The notes under the pieces: model-generated
What the model was told of the DNA's origin: nothing
The model's database searches: none
What the model saw: the letters and a program-made list of their open reading frames with translations, nothing else
Translations under genes and position numbers: made by a program
Shown: piece after piece, positions 22,445-36,200 of the stretch
Numbering within the stretch: the stretch's first letter is position 1
How the letters are laid out: the number at the start of each line of letters is the position of its first letter
Source: Bugula neritina
Lineage: Eukaryota; Bryozoa; Gymnolaemata; Cheilostomatida; Bugulidae
Direction: 5' to 3'
Length of the DNA stretch: 64,000 nt
Assembly (NCBI GenBank): GCA_964035545.1
Contig: OZ037767.1
Location: forward strand, 10,344,207 to 10,408,206

Positions 22445-24216
22445 CTAGGACTTGGCTGGGACACCTTTCGGACTGTCGGGAGGTGTTGACGTGTGACGGC
22501 TGGTGTGCTTCTTCCTTAACGAGAGTCGTCTCATCATACGAGTCGGAGCAGAGTCTTCCCTATCATCTAGAAATGTTCAGCACCACTGAGATATAATTCA
22601 CAGGTATGCATGCAGCCAACATCCAAGTCTTACAGGTAGTCTGCGCTACTGGATATTTATTTAAAAAAATTATATTTCAAGCTTTGCTATGGTTATCTGA
22701 GCATAGTGGCATATATGGACATGGTAATTGCATCAAAGGTCTAGTAAATGGCAATTATCTTTCGATCATTACCATTTCAAATCTAGCAAAAATATTAATA
22801 ATAAACATTAGCTAATTTAAGTTCAAAAACTCTGTGAGAATCTGTTGAATTCAAATGAGAATGTTTGCAGTAAGAGGAGAGGACTAAACAATATTAGAAG
22901 TTACGCACTACATGACGGCGTGGGATGGAGATTGTGAAATGGGAGTGTGTGAGGGGGTGGGTAGTTAGCAGGTAACACTTTAATAGAAAAATAATGTATG
23001 TATCATTAATATAGCCCTGGACCACGAAATGTCAACATTAACAAGGAAAGAGTACAACAGGTAAAAACTGAACGCATAAACCATGACTTACACTTTTGTA
23101 GAGCAAATCTAGCATATGAGCATAATTAAATAAACTTACACATCCAATGCAAGTAAGTGCACTACATACACTTGCATTTCGTAGGCACATGATACTGTTA
23201 ATAAACTATCCAACTAAACACATAACACAAGGAATTAGAGCCACCAGCCCCCAATCAACATGCAAGAGACAGAGCAAAGCCAACGACTACCACATAGTGT
23301 AAGTATAGCATGATATACCTGCTGCTAAGCTGCACTTAACTACGCAAAAACGGCCAAGACTTTTTAGCCACGTCTGCAACATAACAATCACAAGAAGATA
23401 TGAGCATAGCAAGGTGACACGACTCCAGTATATGAGAACATAGCTGGATTCGCCATGCTGTGAGGAGTGGGGGCAGGGTGCATGCAACACGGTGCACGCC
23501 CTTACTCACAATTATTAACATAGGAAACTGGTTTCTGCTGAGAGAAACTAATAGAAGACAGTGTTTCCTACACTAAAGCTGAAGCCGGCTGGAACAGAAT
23601 AATATATTTAAGTTGTAAAAATAATATCAGCTAAAAACCAAAGGTAATTCCCTATAACAGAGACATATGTATACCTAACATGACATAGAAGGGGTATTTA
23701 ACCGAAAGGACACCATCCTGCAGGTGATAGTCAACCAACATTATATTCAGTGGTATTTGTAACAAGCATTGCAAGCTGGAAACCGATATCAGACAACAAT
23801 TGAAAGAAAAGTTTAAAGGAAGTTTTAAAGCAGTAAACAAAATGAGCTAAACAGTAGCAGTTAGACTGGCAATGTGTGGGCGGAGCACTAATATAACATA
23901 AAGAGTGTACACAATATATGGACATTCCCCTAGCAGAGCTTAGAGTTTGTAAATTACTAAAACCTGACCATCAGCAATTCAGGAAATGAAAATCGAGATT
24001 CAAATGTTTGTTTTTGCTAGTTTTACGTACTTTTAGTGAGTATTCCACTATATACAAACGCCCACACATATGCATTGCGTAGCAGATAATAGCCATATGG
24101 AATGGAAAGACAACTCTAATGTATTGCCAACTCACCTCTACTCTTAGAAGAGTCATTGATGTCGGCTTCCACAGCCTGTTCTGTTTCCAAGGAGGCAGCG
24201 GCTAGCGGTACGTAGT
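22445..24216 (-). other. RALGAPA1: RALGAPA exons 44-45: C-terminal tail and stop
   Basis: Exon 44 (24136-24216) encodes [20 protein letters not shown] and a serine-rich stretch. Exon 45 (22445-22566) follows a tctag acceptor and encodes a basic end, [17 protein letters not shown] and [12 protein letters not shown], then TAG. Phase is consistent at both joins. An alternative acceptor at about 22588 meets an in-frame stop. RRLSLRKK contains RxxS-type kinase motifs. The 1.57 kb between the two exons (22567-24135) holds nothing I can identify. Confidence 0.72.
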
Positions 24217-27200
24217 CTACAAGAGAAGTTGAGTTGGTGAAAACCTTTCAGTAGAATAATGTGTGTTGAATAGCTGAGAAACTCACCTTGGTCAGTTAGA
24301 GATGGAGTATATACACCTACAGTACTTACCTTGGTCGGCTAGAGATGGTGTATATACACCTGCAGTACTTACCTTGGTCGGCTAGAGATGGTGTATATAC
24401 ACCTACAGTACTTACCTTGGTCAGCTAGAGATGGTGCATATACACCTACAGTACTTACCTTGGTCGGCTAGAGATGGTGTATATACACCTGCAGTACTTA
24501 CCTTGGTCGGCTAGAGATGGTGTATATACACCTGCAGTACTTACCTTGGTCAGTTAGAGATGGTGTATATACACCTGCAGTACTTACCTTGGTCGGCTAG
24601 AGATGATGCATATACACCTGCAGTACTTACCTTGGTCGGCTAGAGATGGTGTATATACACCTGCAGTACTTACCTTGGTCAGTTAGAGATGGTGTATATA
24701 CACCTGCAGTACTTACCTTGGTCGGCTAGAGATGATGCATATACACCTGCAGTACTTACCTTGGTCAGCTAGAGATGGTGCATATACACCTGCAGTACTT
24801 ACCTTGGTCGGCTAGAGATGGTGTATATACACCTGCAGTACTTACCTTGGTCAGCTAGAGATGGTGCATATACACCTGCAGTAAACGTCTCGAATGTTGT
24901 GTCCATGCGGCAGACTTTCACTATCCTGTCTAGACACACCATTCTAACTTGAAAGCTGAACAACTCCACGTTAAGAAAGTGGCAGGTGAAAATGTTTACA
25001 ATATGCAACCTTACCGAGTATGAAACTCAAGGCTCAATAGTGTATTATATTACACTAGATATTAGATGTATGTATACAGGCGTACATTTATTAAAGTGTA
25101 TGTGCAGTGTATATATTATAGTATATGAAGAGCAGCTGTGGTCTAGGGGTTAGAGCGTTTGTCTAGCTAAACCCGAAGCAATGGGTTCGAACCCCAGTAA
25201 AGGCCATTGGTAATGTTAGGAAGAGCATCCAGTCATAATTTCTCCTGTGCCACATCTGAATAAGTCCTTACTTAGATTTAACAAAAAAACCCTCCCATCA
25301 GGGGTTTCTCGAAGGGCATACTAGTATAAATACTAGTATTCACACTCTAATGTATATACTATAGTATGTATAATATAGAATATAATATACTCTAGTATAT
25401 ATTCTATATGTATAATGTAATATTTATATATACTCAGGCATACAGGTTATGCAAGTTAGAAATCAATATAAAAGATACAAAGGCTTGAAGTGGGGAAGAG
25501 TGAGACGGTGTATGCGACTCGCGTTCACAGCTGTGCACCGAATCAAAACTGGTAGAGATTTCTTGCTCACAATAGCACCATCAAATAGAGGACCAAAGAA
25601 CGGCACCTGTGAAATATAAAGAGCAGCTAAGTATGGTATAGTATATGGCATATTACAGTCTATGGTATATTATTATTATATTATATTACAGTATATAATA
25701 TAAGTTATACCTTGAGGCATATAGTATATATTATACTACAGTAGATAATACAAACTATATGACACATCAGAGTATTACATAGTATAAGGCATATCAGAGT
25801 ATTATAGTATATATAATAGTATAAGATTATATATTACAGTATACAGCATTAAGTATTGTATAGTATAATGTAACATAGTAGGATTATAGCATGGTATCAG
25901 TATTGCATATAGTGTAATGTATAATAATTTAGACAGTAATAAAAAGATGCAAATGCCAGATAAACATAATCAATTTATTAATTTTCACGACATTTGAAGT
26001 GACTATTAAAGGAAGAAGTATAAAACCAAACACCTCATTTCATTTGGGAATTCCAGCTGAAGAATGTAGCTGGAGTTGTTGCATCTGTCTTACAGTTTTT
26101 CAGTTTTTAAGGAAGTACAAATTTGATTTAGAAAATCTCAAAAATATCACTAATTATGATATTTATTTTCATACTTTTCCACAAAAAAGCGGTTAAAAGT
26201 AACTAAATTGAAAGATATAAATTAATCTATCACCTTTTACATATATATCTGATCACAACAAATAGATTATAAATTATCACATTAGTTATTGCCGAATGGA
26301 GGGATGCAGGTTTGACTGACCTCTGGTTTCTTGTCAATCTGAATACGGTAGAGCCCGCACTCGAGTGGATATATCACGATGATAACGTTGGCAAAGTCGG
26401 TGGGTATGATTCCCCTTCTGTATGGTCTATAGTGCTCACTCCACACTACGTGTATCTCGTCATTGCCAATGTGTCTCAGCTACACAACAAAACCCAACAT
26501 AAATCTTCTCAGCAAACAGATAGGTGGGATTTTAGAACTGCCAAAACCTTTGAGAAGTCTGAATATTTCAGATTATCCCTTGACTGCAGGCTTAACATGG
26601 TGTGGTAAAACCCGATTTATAAGTCCATGGAAATTAGAATCAAACTGGAATGTTATTTGAGAAAGATTACTAAGCAGTGACGTTTACCCTCTACTCATAA
26701 TAAGAACAAGTTAAAATTTAAAACCTGAACATTATTAATTAGATTACAGCTTGATCTCCTTGAAAAAGACAATTCTAAAATGTCGCTCAACAAAATCTTG
26801 TTTTTACACATTTTTGCATTAAAAGCTTTCACTGAAAACCTACAGCCATGAAATATTTGTTGGATATTTTCTCACCTTCTTGTGACGATCTTCTTCCGTC
26901 TCGGAGGGCATCCTTGTAGACACGTGGTACATGACTTCCAGTGTGCTAGTACAATAATAGGGGGCAGTTGCACCATTGCTCTTGTTTCTTTGTAGACCAC
27001 CTATGAAACCTTCGTGGGTGGTCAGGTCCACCTCCCAGCCCAGACCACACACAAACTCCTCAAATGAGGAGGAACCAGTGGAATTAGAAAGTATGGAGTG
27101 TTTGTCTTCCTGACCGTTAGCCACGTAAATCACGGCAAACTTGTGGGTCTCCCGACTAAACAACGCAAAAAGAAAATGGCTACCATAAAGAACACCAAAA

Positions 27201-30200
27201 TATAGCACTAACTGGGAGAGTTTTAAAATAGTTTGTATTAAATAGTAACAGGCAGGTAGGCTGGCAGACCACAGTGACTGATTATGAGACAGTGCGCATA
27301 AGAACACAGTCTAAATGAAATCAGAATAGGTTAGAGTGAGCAAAAGACAGAGTAGAGAATATTGGAAAACATCCATTACCATGATTGCATGTCAAGGTAT
27401 TTGAGTTCTCGAAGGAGTTTCTCCGTTTTGTTAAGTAGGTGAATCCTATGTCGGGTTTCCCAAGAGAGGTATCCCATTTGGTTGAGGAGTTGCCTACACA
27501 GTGTGTATGGTAATGTTGTAGGGCTGTATTGGGGGGCTCTTTCTCGTCCCACTGTCAATCTAAACATGCATATTTGTGAGCAATAACCACAGACAAGGAG
27601 AAATATTCAAACCACACTGTTAATTTAAGAAGATGGATATAAAAATACAACATATTTTTCAAAATTTGATGAAATATTATCCACCTGTATATTTCTGGTA
27701 ATAGATGCTAAATTACCTAAAGTCTGTTTTTTGTTCTGAAGATAAATTTATCTCCACTTGTTCGTGCTGCGCCGCAGTAGTTTTGACTTGCTCTTCCAAA
27801 CAGGACGTGACATCATCAGTCATTTCAACAGGGACATCTAGCGGTTCACCTGGTTGCAGTTGACATTCCGGGCTGGACTCAGCAATGTGCCTCAGCATCT
27901 AACAGAAAAATAATATAATATATAATATATAACACTAGTTACTACATATACTATATTCTATAATATAATATTATATACGCTGTAATATACTATATACATT
28001 GTAATATACTGTATATACTATATACAATATGTGTAGTGTAATACAACACTCAAACAGAGTATGTAGTATATAACACATGCACACACAGATAGAGCGGAAG
28101 TAGTGTGTACCTTGTCCAGCTGATCATTACTGCTAGGCAGGGGGTTGTTGATGGTGCTGGTGATGATTCCACACTCTGAACTGTCAAACAGGTTTTCACT
28201 GATGTTGGTCTGGGAGAATGCTGCCAGCACATGATACAGGAGAAAGTCAGCAGGTGTATATACATAGTGTTGTATAACATAATAGTTATACAATAAACAG
28301 TATATTATACAATATATAACATACATAACATTGTATAAAAATGAAATTATATAATATGCATAATATTGCACTGTATGCATATTATTATATATTATATGAT
28401 ATACAATAAACAATATGTTATACAATAGACATAACATTGTATACTATACACAATACTGTATTATATAATATTTACATTATATAATATACATAATATTCTA
28501 CAATAAACAATACATTATACAATATACATAATACTATACAATATACATCTTACTATATAATATACATAATACTATATAATATACATGATACTATATAATA
28601 TACATGATATTATACTATATAAACAGAATACACACATCTCTTTATGGTCGTAGGCCCAGCCTGTCTGTTCTCATATATCATCGTAGCGTTAGCCGAGTAT
28701 CTGCCAGTCAAGTCTCGAACCAGGATACGCGCTGTGCTGGACGGGATGGTGGTGGAGCCAATGGGCCAACTTATGTCACGCTGGAAATATCACGAGATAC
28801 TGAGTTAGACAGGAACCTCATAGATATGGGAACAGAGTGACAACATAAAGTTATTCAATTCTGTTGAGACACAAGAGAGTATATCTTATCAAAGACACGA
28901 AAAGAGATATCAGCTTTGATTGGCTACCAGAATACATAACACTAACAAGTGACTATGAGTTACTAAAAGACTGTGACTAATGTGACTCACAGAGTAACTA
29001 AAGTGCTGTGACTAGAGCTAGTATGAGTTACTAAACTACTGTGACTAGTGTTAGTATGAGTTACTAAACTACTGAGACTAGTGTTAGTATGAGTGACTGA
29101 AGTGCTGTGACTAGAGCTAGTATGAGTTACTAAACTACTGTGACTAGTGTTAGTATGAGTTACTAAAGTACTGTGACTAGCGTTAGTATGAGTGACTAAA
29201 GTACTGTGACTAGAGCTAGTATGAGTGACTAAAGTACTGTGACTATTGTGACTCACAGAGTTCTGTAAAATGTGTCAAAGTCTTACCTTCTGCATTTCCA
29301 TAACCGTCAGCAGAGTAGATTTATTAAACACAAACATCTACAAATAAAACAAGCTGCTTGATGATTGGACAATATAAGTAACTTTGATTATGGTTGGACA
29401 ATATAAGTAACCTTGACTATGATTGGGCAATATAAGTAACATTGACTATGATTGGGCAATATGTGCGCGCATACCTGAAGGTTCGGGGAGTCAAAAATAT
29501 CTTTGCACATTTCAGTAGCTGATATGTCAAGGTCGTGGCACTCCTGCAAAGATGTGAAGGTCCGTGAAGAGTTGGCGTCTGACGGGAAGTTACTAATGAG
29601 ATTCACCAGGTGCCGCATAACCTAACAATACAGTACAATATAATAATATCATAATACTATATAGTTATATTATATACAACACTATATAGTTATATTATAT
29701 ACAACACTATATAGTTATATTATATACAACACTATATAGTTATATTATATACAATACTATATAGTTATATTATATACAATACTATATAGTTATATTATAT
29801 ACAACACTATATAGTTATATTATATACAACACTATATAGTTATATTATATACAACACTATATAGTTATATTATATACAACACTATATAGTTATATTATAT
29901 ACAACACTATATAGTTATATTATATACAATACTATATAGTTATATTATATACAACACTATATAGTTATATTATATACAATACTATATAGTTATATTATGT
30001 ACAACACTATATAGTTATATTATACACAACACTATATAATTATATTATATACAATACTATATAGTTATATTATATACAATACTATATAGTTATATTATAT
30101 ACAACACTATATAGTTATATTATACACAATACTATATAGTTATATTATATACAATACTATATAGTTATATTATATACAACACTATATAGTTATATTATAT

Positions 30201-33200
30201 ACAATACTATATAGTTATATTATATACAACACTATATAGTTATATTATATACAATACTATATAGTTATATTATATACAACACTATATAGTTATATTATAT
30301 ACAATACTATATAGTTATATTATATACAATACTATATAGTTATATTATACACAACACGATATAGTTATTTTATATACAATACTGTATAGTTATATTATAT
30401 ACAATACTATATAGTTATATTATACACAACACTATATAGTTATATTATATACAACACTATATAGTTATATTATATACAATACTATACAGTTATATTATAT
30501 ACAACACTATATAGTTATATTATATACAACACTATATAGTTATATTATATACAACACTATATAGTTATATTATATACAACACTATATAGTTATATTATAT
30601 ACAATACTATATAGTTATATTATATACAACACTGTATAGTTATATTATACACAACACTATATAGTTATATTATACACAATACTATATAGTTATATTATAT
30701 ACAACACTATATAGTTATATTATATACAATACTATATAGTTATATTATATACAACACTATATAGTTATATTATATACAATACTATATAGTTATATTATAT
30801 ACAACACTATATAGTTATATTATATACAATACTATATAGTTATATTATATACAACACTATATAGTTATATTATATACAACACTATATAGTTATATTATAT
30901 ACAACACTATATAGTTATATTATACACAACAAGTCAGACGTACAAACTTGGCTGCAGCAGTCACTGAGCTCTCCTCCGCCTCCTCATCGTCTTCACTGGA
31001 ATGGTATAGAGACTTCATTGGGCTGTTGGTACAGGCAGCAACAGACATCATTGACTCTAGGTCATACTCCTGACTGAACTCCGGGTTAGCTTTCTGTATT
31101 TTCTTGACTTCTCCAGTAGACACGACTTGCAAAATCTATGAAGAAAGACTTGCAGTAAGTCATACATAGATACTTAATGAGTCTTTGCCATTACTTAAAC
31201 GAGACTTGAGCATTACTTAAACCAGTCTTTGTCATTACTTGAATGAGACTTGGCTACTACATTTAGCGAGCACTATTCCAATTCACTAAAATTAAATTTC
31301 GAGCAGTTGATGATCACACAATGTTACAGGACAATATTTGAAGAAAAACTGAAGTAGAATATATCAACAAGTAGTAAAATACAAGAGGAAATTTTGACTT
31401 TTATTTTAATAAAAAGAAGCTGGGGCGGTTTCAGATTCTTATTGGCAAGTTTAATATAAATTTTTCGGATAAATTGTTTTTGGTATATTTTTCATTATAA
31501 GAGACAATTAGAGAATGAATTAAAAAAACAAGATGATTCCAATGTGTAACTCAAGTGAGTAGAGTGATAGTAGGTCAACTTCTACTATTTCATGACAAAT
31601 AGCGTTATTGAGTTTATATTTTGTTAATATATATTTAAACTACTACTTTGAAATTTGAAAATATTTACCAATCCTTGATAAATTTACACAACGCTAAATA
31701 TAGATCAATTTGATGAACTGGAATTTGAAATTCTAGCCCAAGAGAGACTAACAACTAGCCTGAAAACAATATGGAAGTGTACCTTGAAAACTTTGCCTAT
31801 TAGAGATGCACCTTGGGCGTCCTTTTTAATCAGGTCATCTAGAGAGAGGTTCATACACCACTGTAGGAGGCAGAACATAATGGACTCCACTACATGCAGG
31901 TTGTCTTCTTTACTTGTTTGAGAGATGTGGTTATGTAGACTGGCCACTATAGTCTGAAAACATAGACAGCACCAAAAATCTTAAAGCCCAAAAGAAATAT
32001 CTTCTTTACAGAGTACTTTCATGTCTAGAATCACTTGCATTCCACGCATTCAGGCCTAAGTCAATTAGCCAATATAAAACCATTATAGCTAATTTTATAG
32101 ATTATATTAAAACTTATTGATTAATTACTATCTTTGGATATTCATTTTTAGCCATTAAAACTGCCTTCTATTATCCAGTTCAGTTATATGCAGCAGTTCC
32201 ATTACATATATGCTAATACTACTTCACCCAATCACAAAAAAAGTGATAAATATACAGTATTTAAATTAATCATAAATGTTTCTTCTGATTCGTCATAAAC
32301 AAAAAACCTACCTCTATTAGCAGGAATTCGAGAAAATACTTTTACCAACTATGTTTATCAACAAAACAACACACAAGAAATGTTTGATGTCATTTTCACC
32401 AAGTTTTCTTACACTTCTAGAAAGGAGAGTCAAAGATAAATAGTAAAATACATACAGAAACTATTTTAGCAGGAAAAGTCGGTTCATACTCCGTCAGCTC
32501 TGGGACAAAGTAGCTGAGTAGAAGCAGCATGTCGCAGGCAACACGAGCAACCAACTCCGTGTTGAACTACAGAGTATATCAACATGTGATAAGCGCTGTA
32601 TAAATGTTTTAGTGCTAAGCTACAGTTAGATTATATTCTAAAAATATTTCAATATTCGATAAGTCTAAGTTGTCTTACCCTCAGACTGACGAGTAAAACA
32701 TTAACAGTGTCTCTAAACTTGGGGTGTTTGTTCTTTGAGAGCATTTCCTCCACAAGAAATATTCCGAGAGAGCTTAGGGCCACACATCTGCCAGTAGAAT
32801 ACATTTACTGGTACCATAACTCAGTAACAAAAACGATTGTAAACTTGAATAAAAAAGTGTGCGAGTAAAATGACTGAAGGTGAACTTTTTCATCTACCAG
32901 ATTTACAAGAGGCATAATGAAATCTTCAACTCCCAGCTCTTAATAATCCTAAATGCAACATTTAGAATTAATGTCTACATTATTTTGCAATGTATACATT
33001 ATATTATAATGTATTACAAAGTAATTTGCAATCAGAGCCAGAACCAAGGAAAGACACCAAGTATAAATATCAGATACGCTAATTCGCCTATTCATTACAG
33101 CAATAGACGATCTTAAAAAGAATCAAGTGAAATAAAATCATAAAATACATTTAGAGCTGTAAAATGTAGTATGCTATACAGAATGTGTATACATACAGCA

Positions 33201-36200
33201 CGCTGACCTACCTAGCAATGCCGGCTGGCTCCTTCCTGCCTCCATCTAGAAGTACTGCTAGCACCAAATCCTTGAAATGGTCAGCTTTTATTGTACTGTT
33301 ACTACTACTACTTTGAGATAACACTTCTATTGCACCAAAGTGATTAGGGAAAGACACCAGAGAAGCTAGAAGTGTGGTTGCCTCAACTCTAGGAACCTAC
33401 AGTTGTATATCACACAGCTGTTGTATACCACACATCTGTTGTATATCACACAGCTGTTGTATATCACACAGCTGTTGTATACCACACATCTGTTGTATAT
33501 CACACATCTGTTGTATATCACACAGCTGTTGTACAGCACACATCTGTTGTATATCACACAGCTGTTGTATATCACACATCTGTTGTACATCACACATCTG
33601 TTGTACATCACACATCTGTTGTACATCACACATCTGTTGTATATCACACAGCTGTTGTACAGCACACATCTGTTGTATATCACACAGCTGTTGTACAGCA
33701 CACATCTGTTATACAGCACACAGCTGTTGTATATCACACAAATGTTGTATATTACACATCTGAGCAGTGAAAACTAAATACAACTAGCACCAAAAACTGC
33801 TATCATAAAATATGAGCACATTCAAACTAGCATTATCACATGACTTTCTTGTGGTTTGAGCAGCGCCAAAGTTGCTACTAACCAATCATATATCACAAAT
33901 CAACGTCCAGCATCCACTTTTAAATGCTATCATGTAAATTACTATGCTTAAATGCTATATGCAACGATTTAAAAATATTCAGTAAAACTCCAAACTTTGT
34001 GTTACCTGAATATGAATAACTGATATGACAAACCTGCTTTCAAAGTATATAAACACATCACAAGACAATTTGTATATGATGTCAGTTTCGCATAACGCAT
34101 GCCAATGAAAATCATACCGTAACCACGTGGTTAGACTTGAGATTGAGCACCGCCGTCACGGCATTAATGGCGTCCATGATGAAGAGAGTGGATCCGGGCA
34201 AATCGAGTCCGAATAGTAAAGTGGAATGTCTGACTAGAGTGGCCACCAGGGGCTGAAAGTATGGTACAACTGAATGTAGGTCCCGCATAGTGAGCAATAT
34301 CATATCATATCATATCATATCATATCATATCATATCATATCATAGCGATAGATATCATTCAGTATTACCTGATATAATATAAATAAAACGTAGAGATCAA
34401 TAGCATAGTTATACCCTTTTATATGCATTGCTACGCGATATCATAGATTGAAATATAATAGTTACAACGCGCAGTTAGTTGGCACTGTCCAATACTATTA
34501 TGACTATTATAGAGTTGTCGTTCCTATTAGAGTTATTTCAATAGAGGAGACAACTCGAAATCATGGCATTTTCTTAACTTTAGGTACATTTTAAGAATAA
34601 AATTTGATAGTGTTATTGTTTGATTCATAATTATTGTTCTAAAATCACTATCTGCAAATCAAAATTAATTAGTTACTTTAAATCTAGTGTTAGTAAAGTT
34701 AATGTTCAGTTTTAGTAAAGCTATGAGTGGCTAATAAAATCAGTACATTGTTCTGTAGTGTTTCGTGTGCATTTTAGAGTTCCCTCTCACTGTATAGTGA
34801 CGCTCACCTTGTTATACTCGGTCTCCGTGGAGGTCAAGGTTTTATGCAGAATATTATAGAAGTGAGTGAGATGTGTTGGAGGTAACTTGAGGTAGTCAAA
34901 CCTGAGACACATCTTTGCCAGCATCTGCAGTGCTATGATTTTACTAGCTTGATATTCTTCATCCAGAGAGAGACACTAGAGTAATACGGTATTACAGTAT
35001 AGTATAATACGGTATTACAGTATAGTATAATACGGTATTACAGTATAGTATAATACAATACTACAGTATAGCATAATGCGGCATTACAGTATAGTATAAT
35101 ACAGTATTGTATAATACAGTGTTACAGCATAGACTAACATTAGGATAGTCTGAGTTATTCACAAACATAACCGTCAGTAAAACACATTAGCTATAAGTCG
35201 GCTTATGTACAACATAACATATTCTTACTTTTATACAAATAGGAAAGAAGTAAAATACTGGTGAAGTTATCTCCCCTGGTTCCTGTGACGAGGTGTTATC
35301 TGCGGACACATTCATGTTATCACTCAGCTGCAAGAGGAAACAGAGTATGTGTGACAGAGCTGAGTATAAACTATAAACTGTAGTGCATACTGTAGTGTAT
35401 ACTGTAGTCAGTACAGCTCACCTTCAATAACGTCTCTTGCAAGTCTGACAGATGCTCCATGACTCTCTCGTGAACTTTGCACTCCTTTATGTCATTGACA
35501 TCTCCCAGAATGCCGAGCATGCGCCTCCATAGCACCACGGCGACATCAGGAGTCCAGCCCGGGATCTGACCTCCAGTCAGCACACTTCGGTAATCTGCAG
35601 CAGTTATTCAACTGATTAATAATCTGCAGTAATTATTCAATTGATTGATATTCTGCAGCAGTTATTCGATTGATTTAGCTTCAATTGTTGGATAAATGCG
35701 ATGCCTAGAGTTGGTAAAATCCAATTGTGCAAAGATGGTTAAAAATCAACAGATCTTCTACAAACTTGCGTGCATTTATATCATTAGAAGCTTTCCCAAG
35801 GTCATCTAGTCTACTTTAAGATAGGTGAACCAAACAAGCAACTTATTATATGATGTTTGGCGACACCCGAATTCTGATATATTTTTGTACCAGTTTGTCC
35901 CCTTATATTAGACGATATATTTTTACAATTCGCAAAACACTCTGCCAGTTAGTCTCGGTAAATCTCAAGTCTTCTAATGAGTAAGAGTGTTGCGGACAGA
36001 GCACCTTTGATAGAGATTGCAAGACCAAAGGCTAAACAAATTTATAAGTTATACACTGAGAGTTTCTGCACAAGACTGATTTACTAGTATACACTGTGCT
36101 ATAGAATGACGCAGGTAGAATGGTAAATACTATACAGGGCTGTTACAATGTCAACCAGAGGTCATGTCTTGCTATACCTAACAGCTATAATTAGTAGATA

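Larger units (their letters stand above)
24846..27898 (-). other. RALGAPA1: RALGAPA exons 38-43: Rap/Ral-GAP catalytic domain
   Basis: Exons are 27717-27898, 27380-27559, 26876-27155, 26321-26479, 25479-25606 and 24846-24955. Blocks in order are [101 protein letters not shown] and [13 protein letters not shown]. The Asn of GND (codon 26462-26464, residue about 1783) is the asparagine thumb that replaces the arginine finger of other GAPs. The catalytic residue is intact, so the enzyme is predicted to be active. Confidence 0.93.
28111..35594 (-). other. RALGAPA1: RALGAPA exons 25-37: second helical scaffold
   Basis: Exons are 35422-35594, 35229-35327, 34808-34975, 34118-34252, 33212-33396, 32679-32787, 32456-32566, 31783-31953, 30944-31135, 29475-29621, 29287-29337, 28636-28780 and 28111-28220. 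Conserved blocks are [87 protein letters not shown] and [11 protein letters not shown]. Exon 36 uses a GTGTGT donor, chosen because only it keeps the frame into exon 37. Confidence 0.9.

Noticed and set aside
25126-25210. A nuclear tRNA gene with good A and B boxes
   Set aside because: The acceptor and anticodon stems do not pair as an intact cloverleaf, and a shared non-tRNA body and tail follow, as in other dispersed copies; a SINE explains it better.
33366-33777. Cysteine-rich open frames on both strands
   Set aside because: They reflect an 18-bp repeat (a multiple of 3), so every frame without a stop stays open; there are no start context or splice links.
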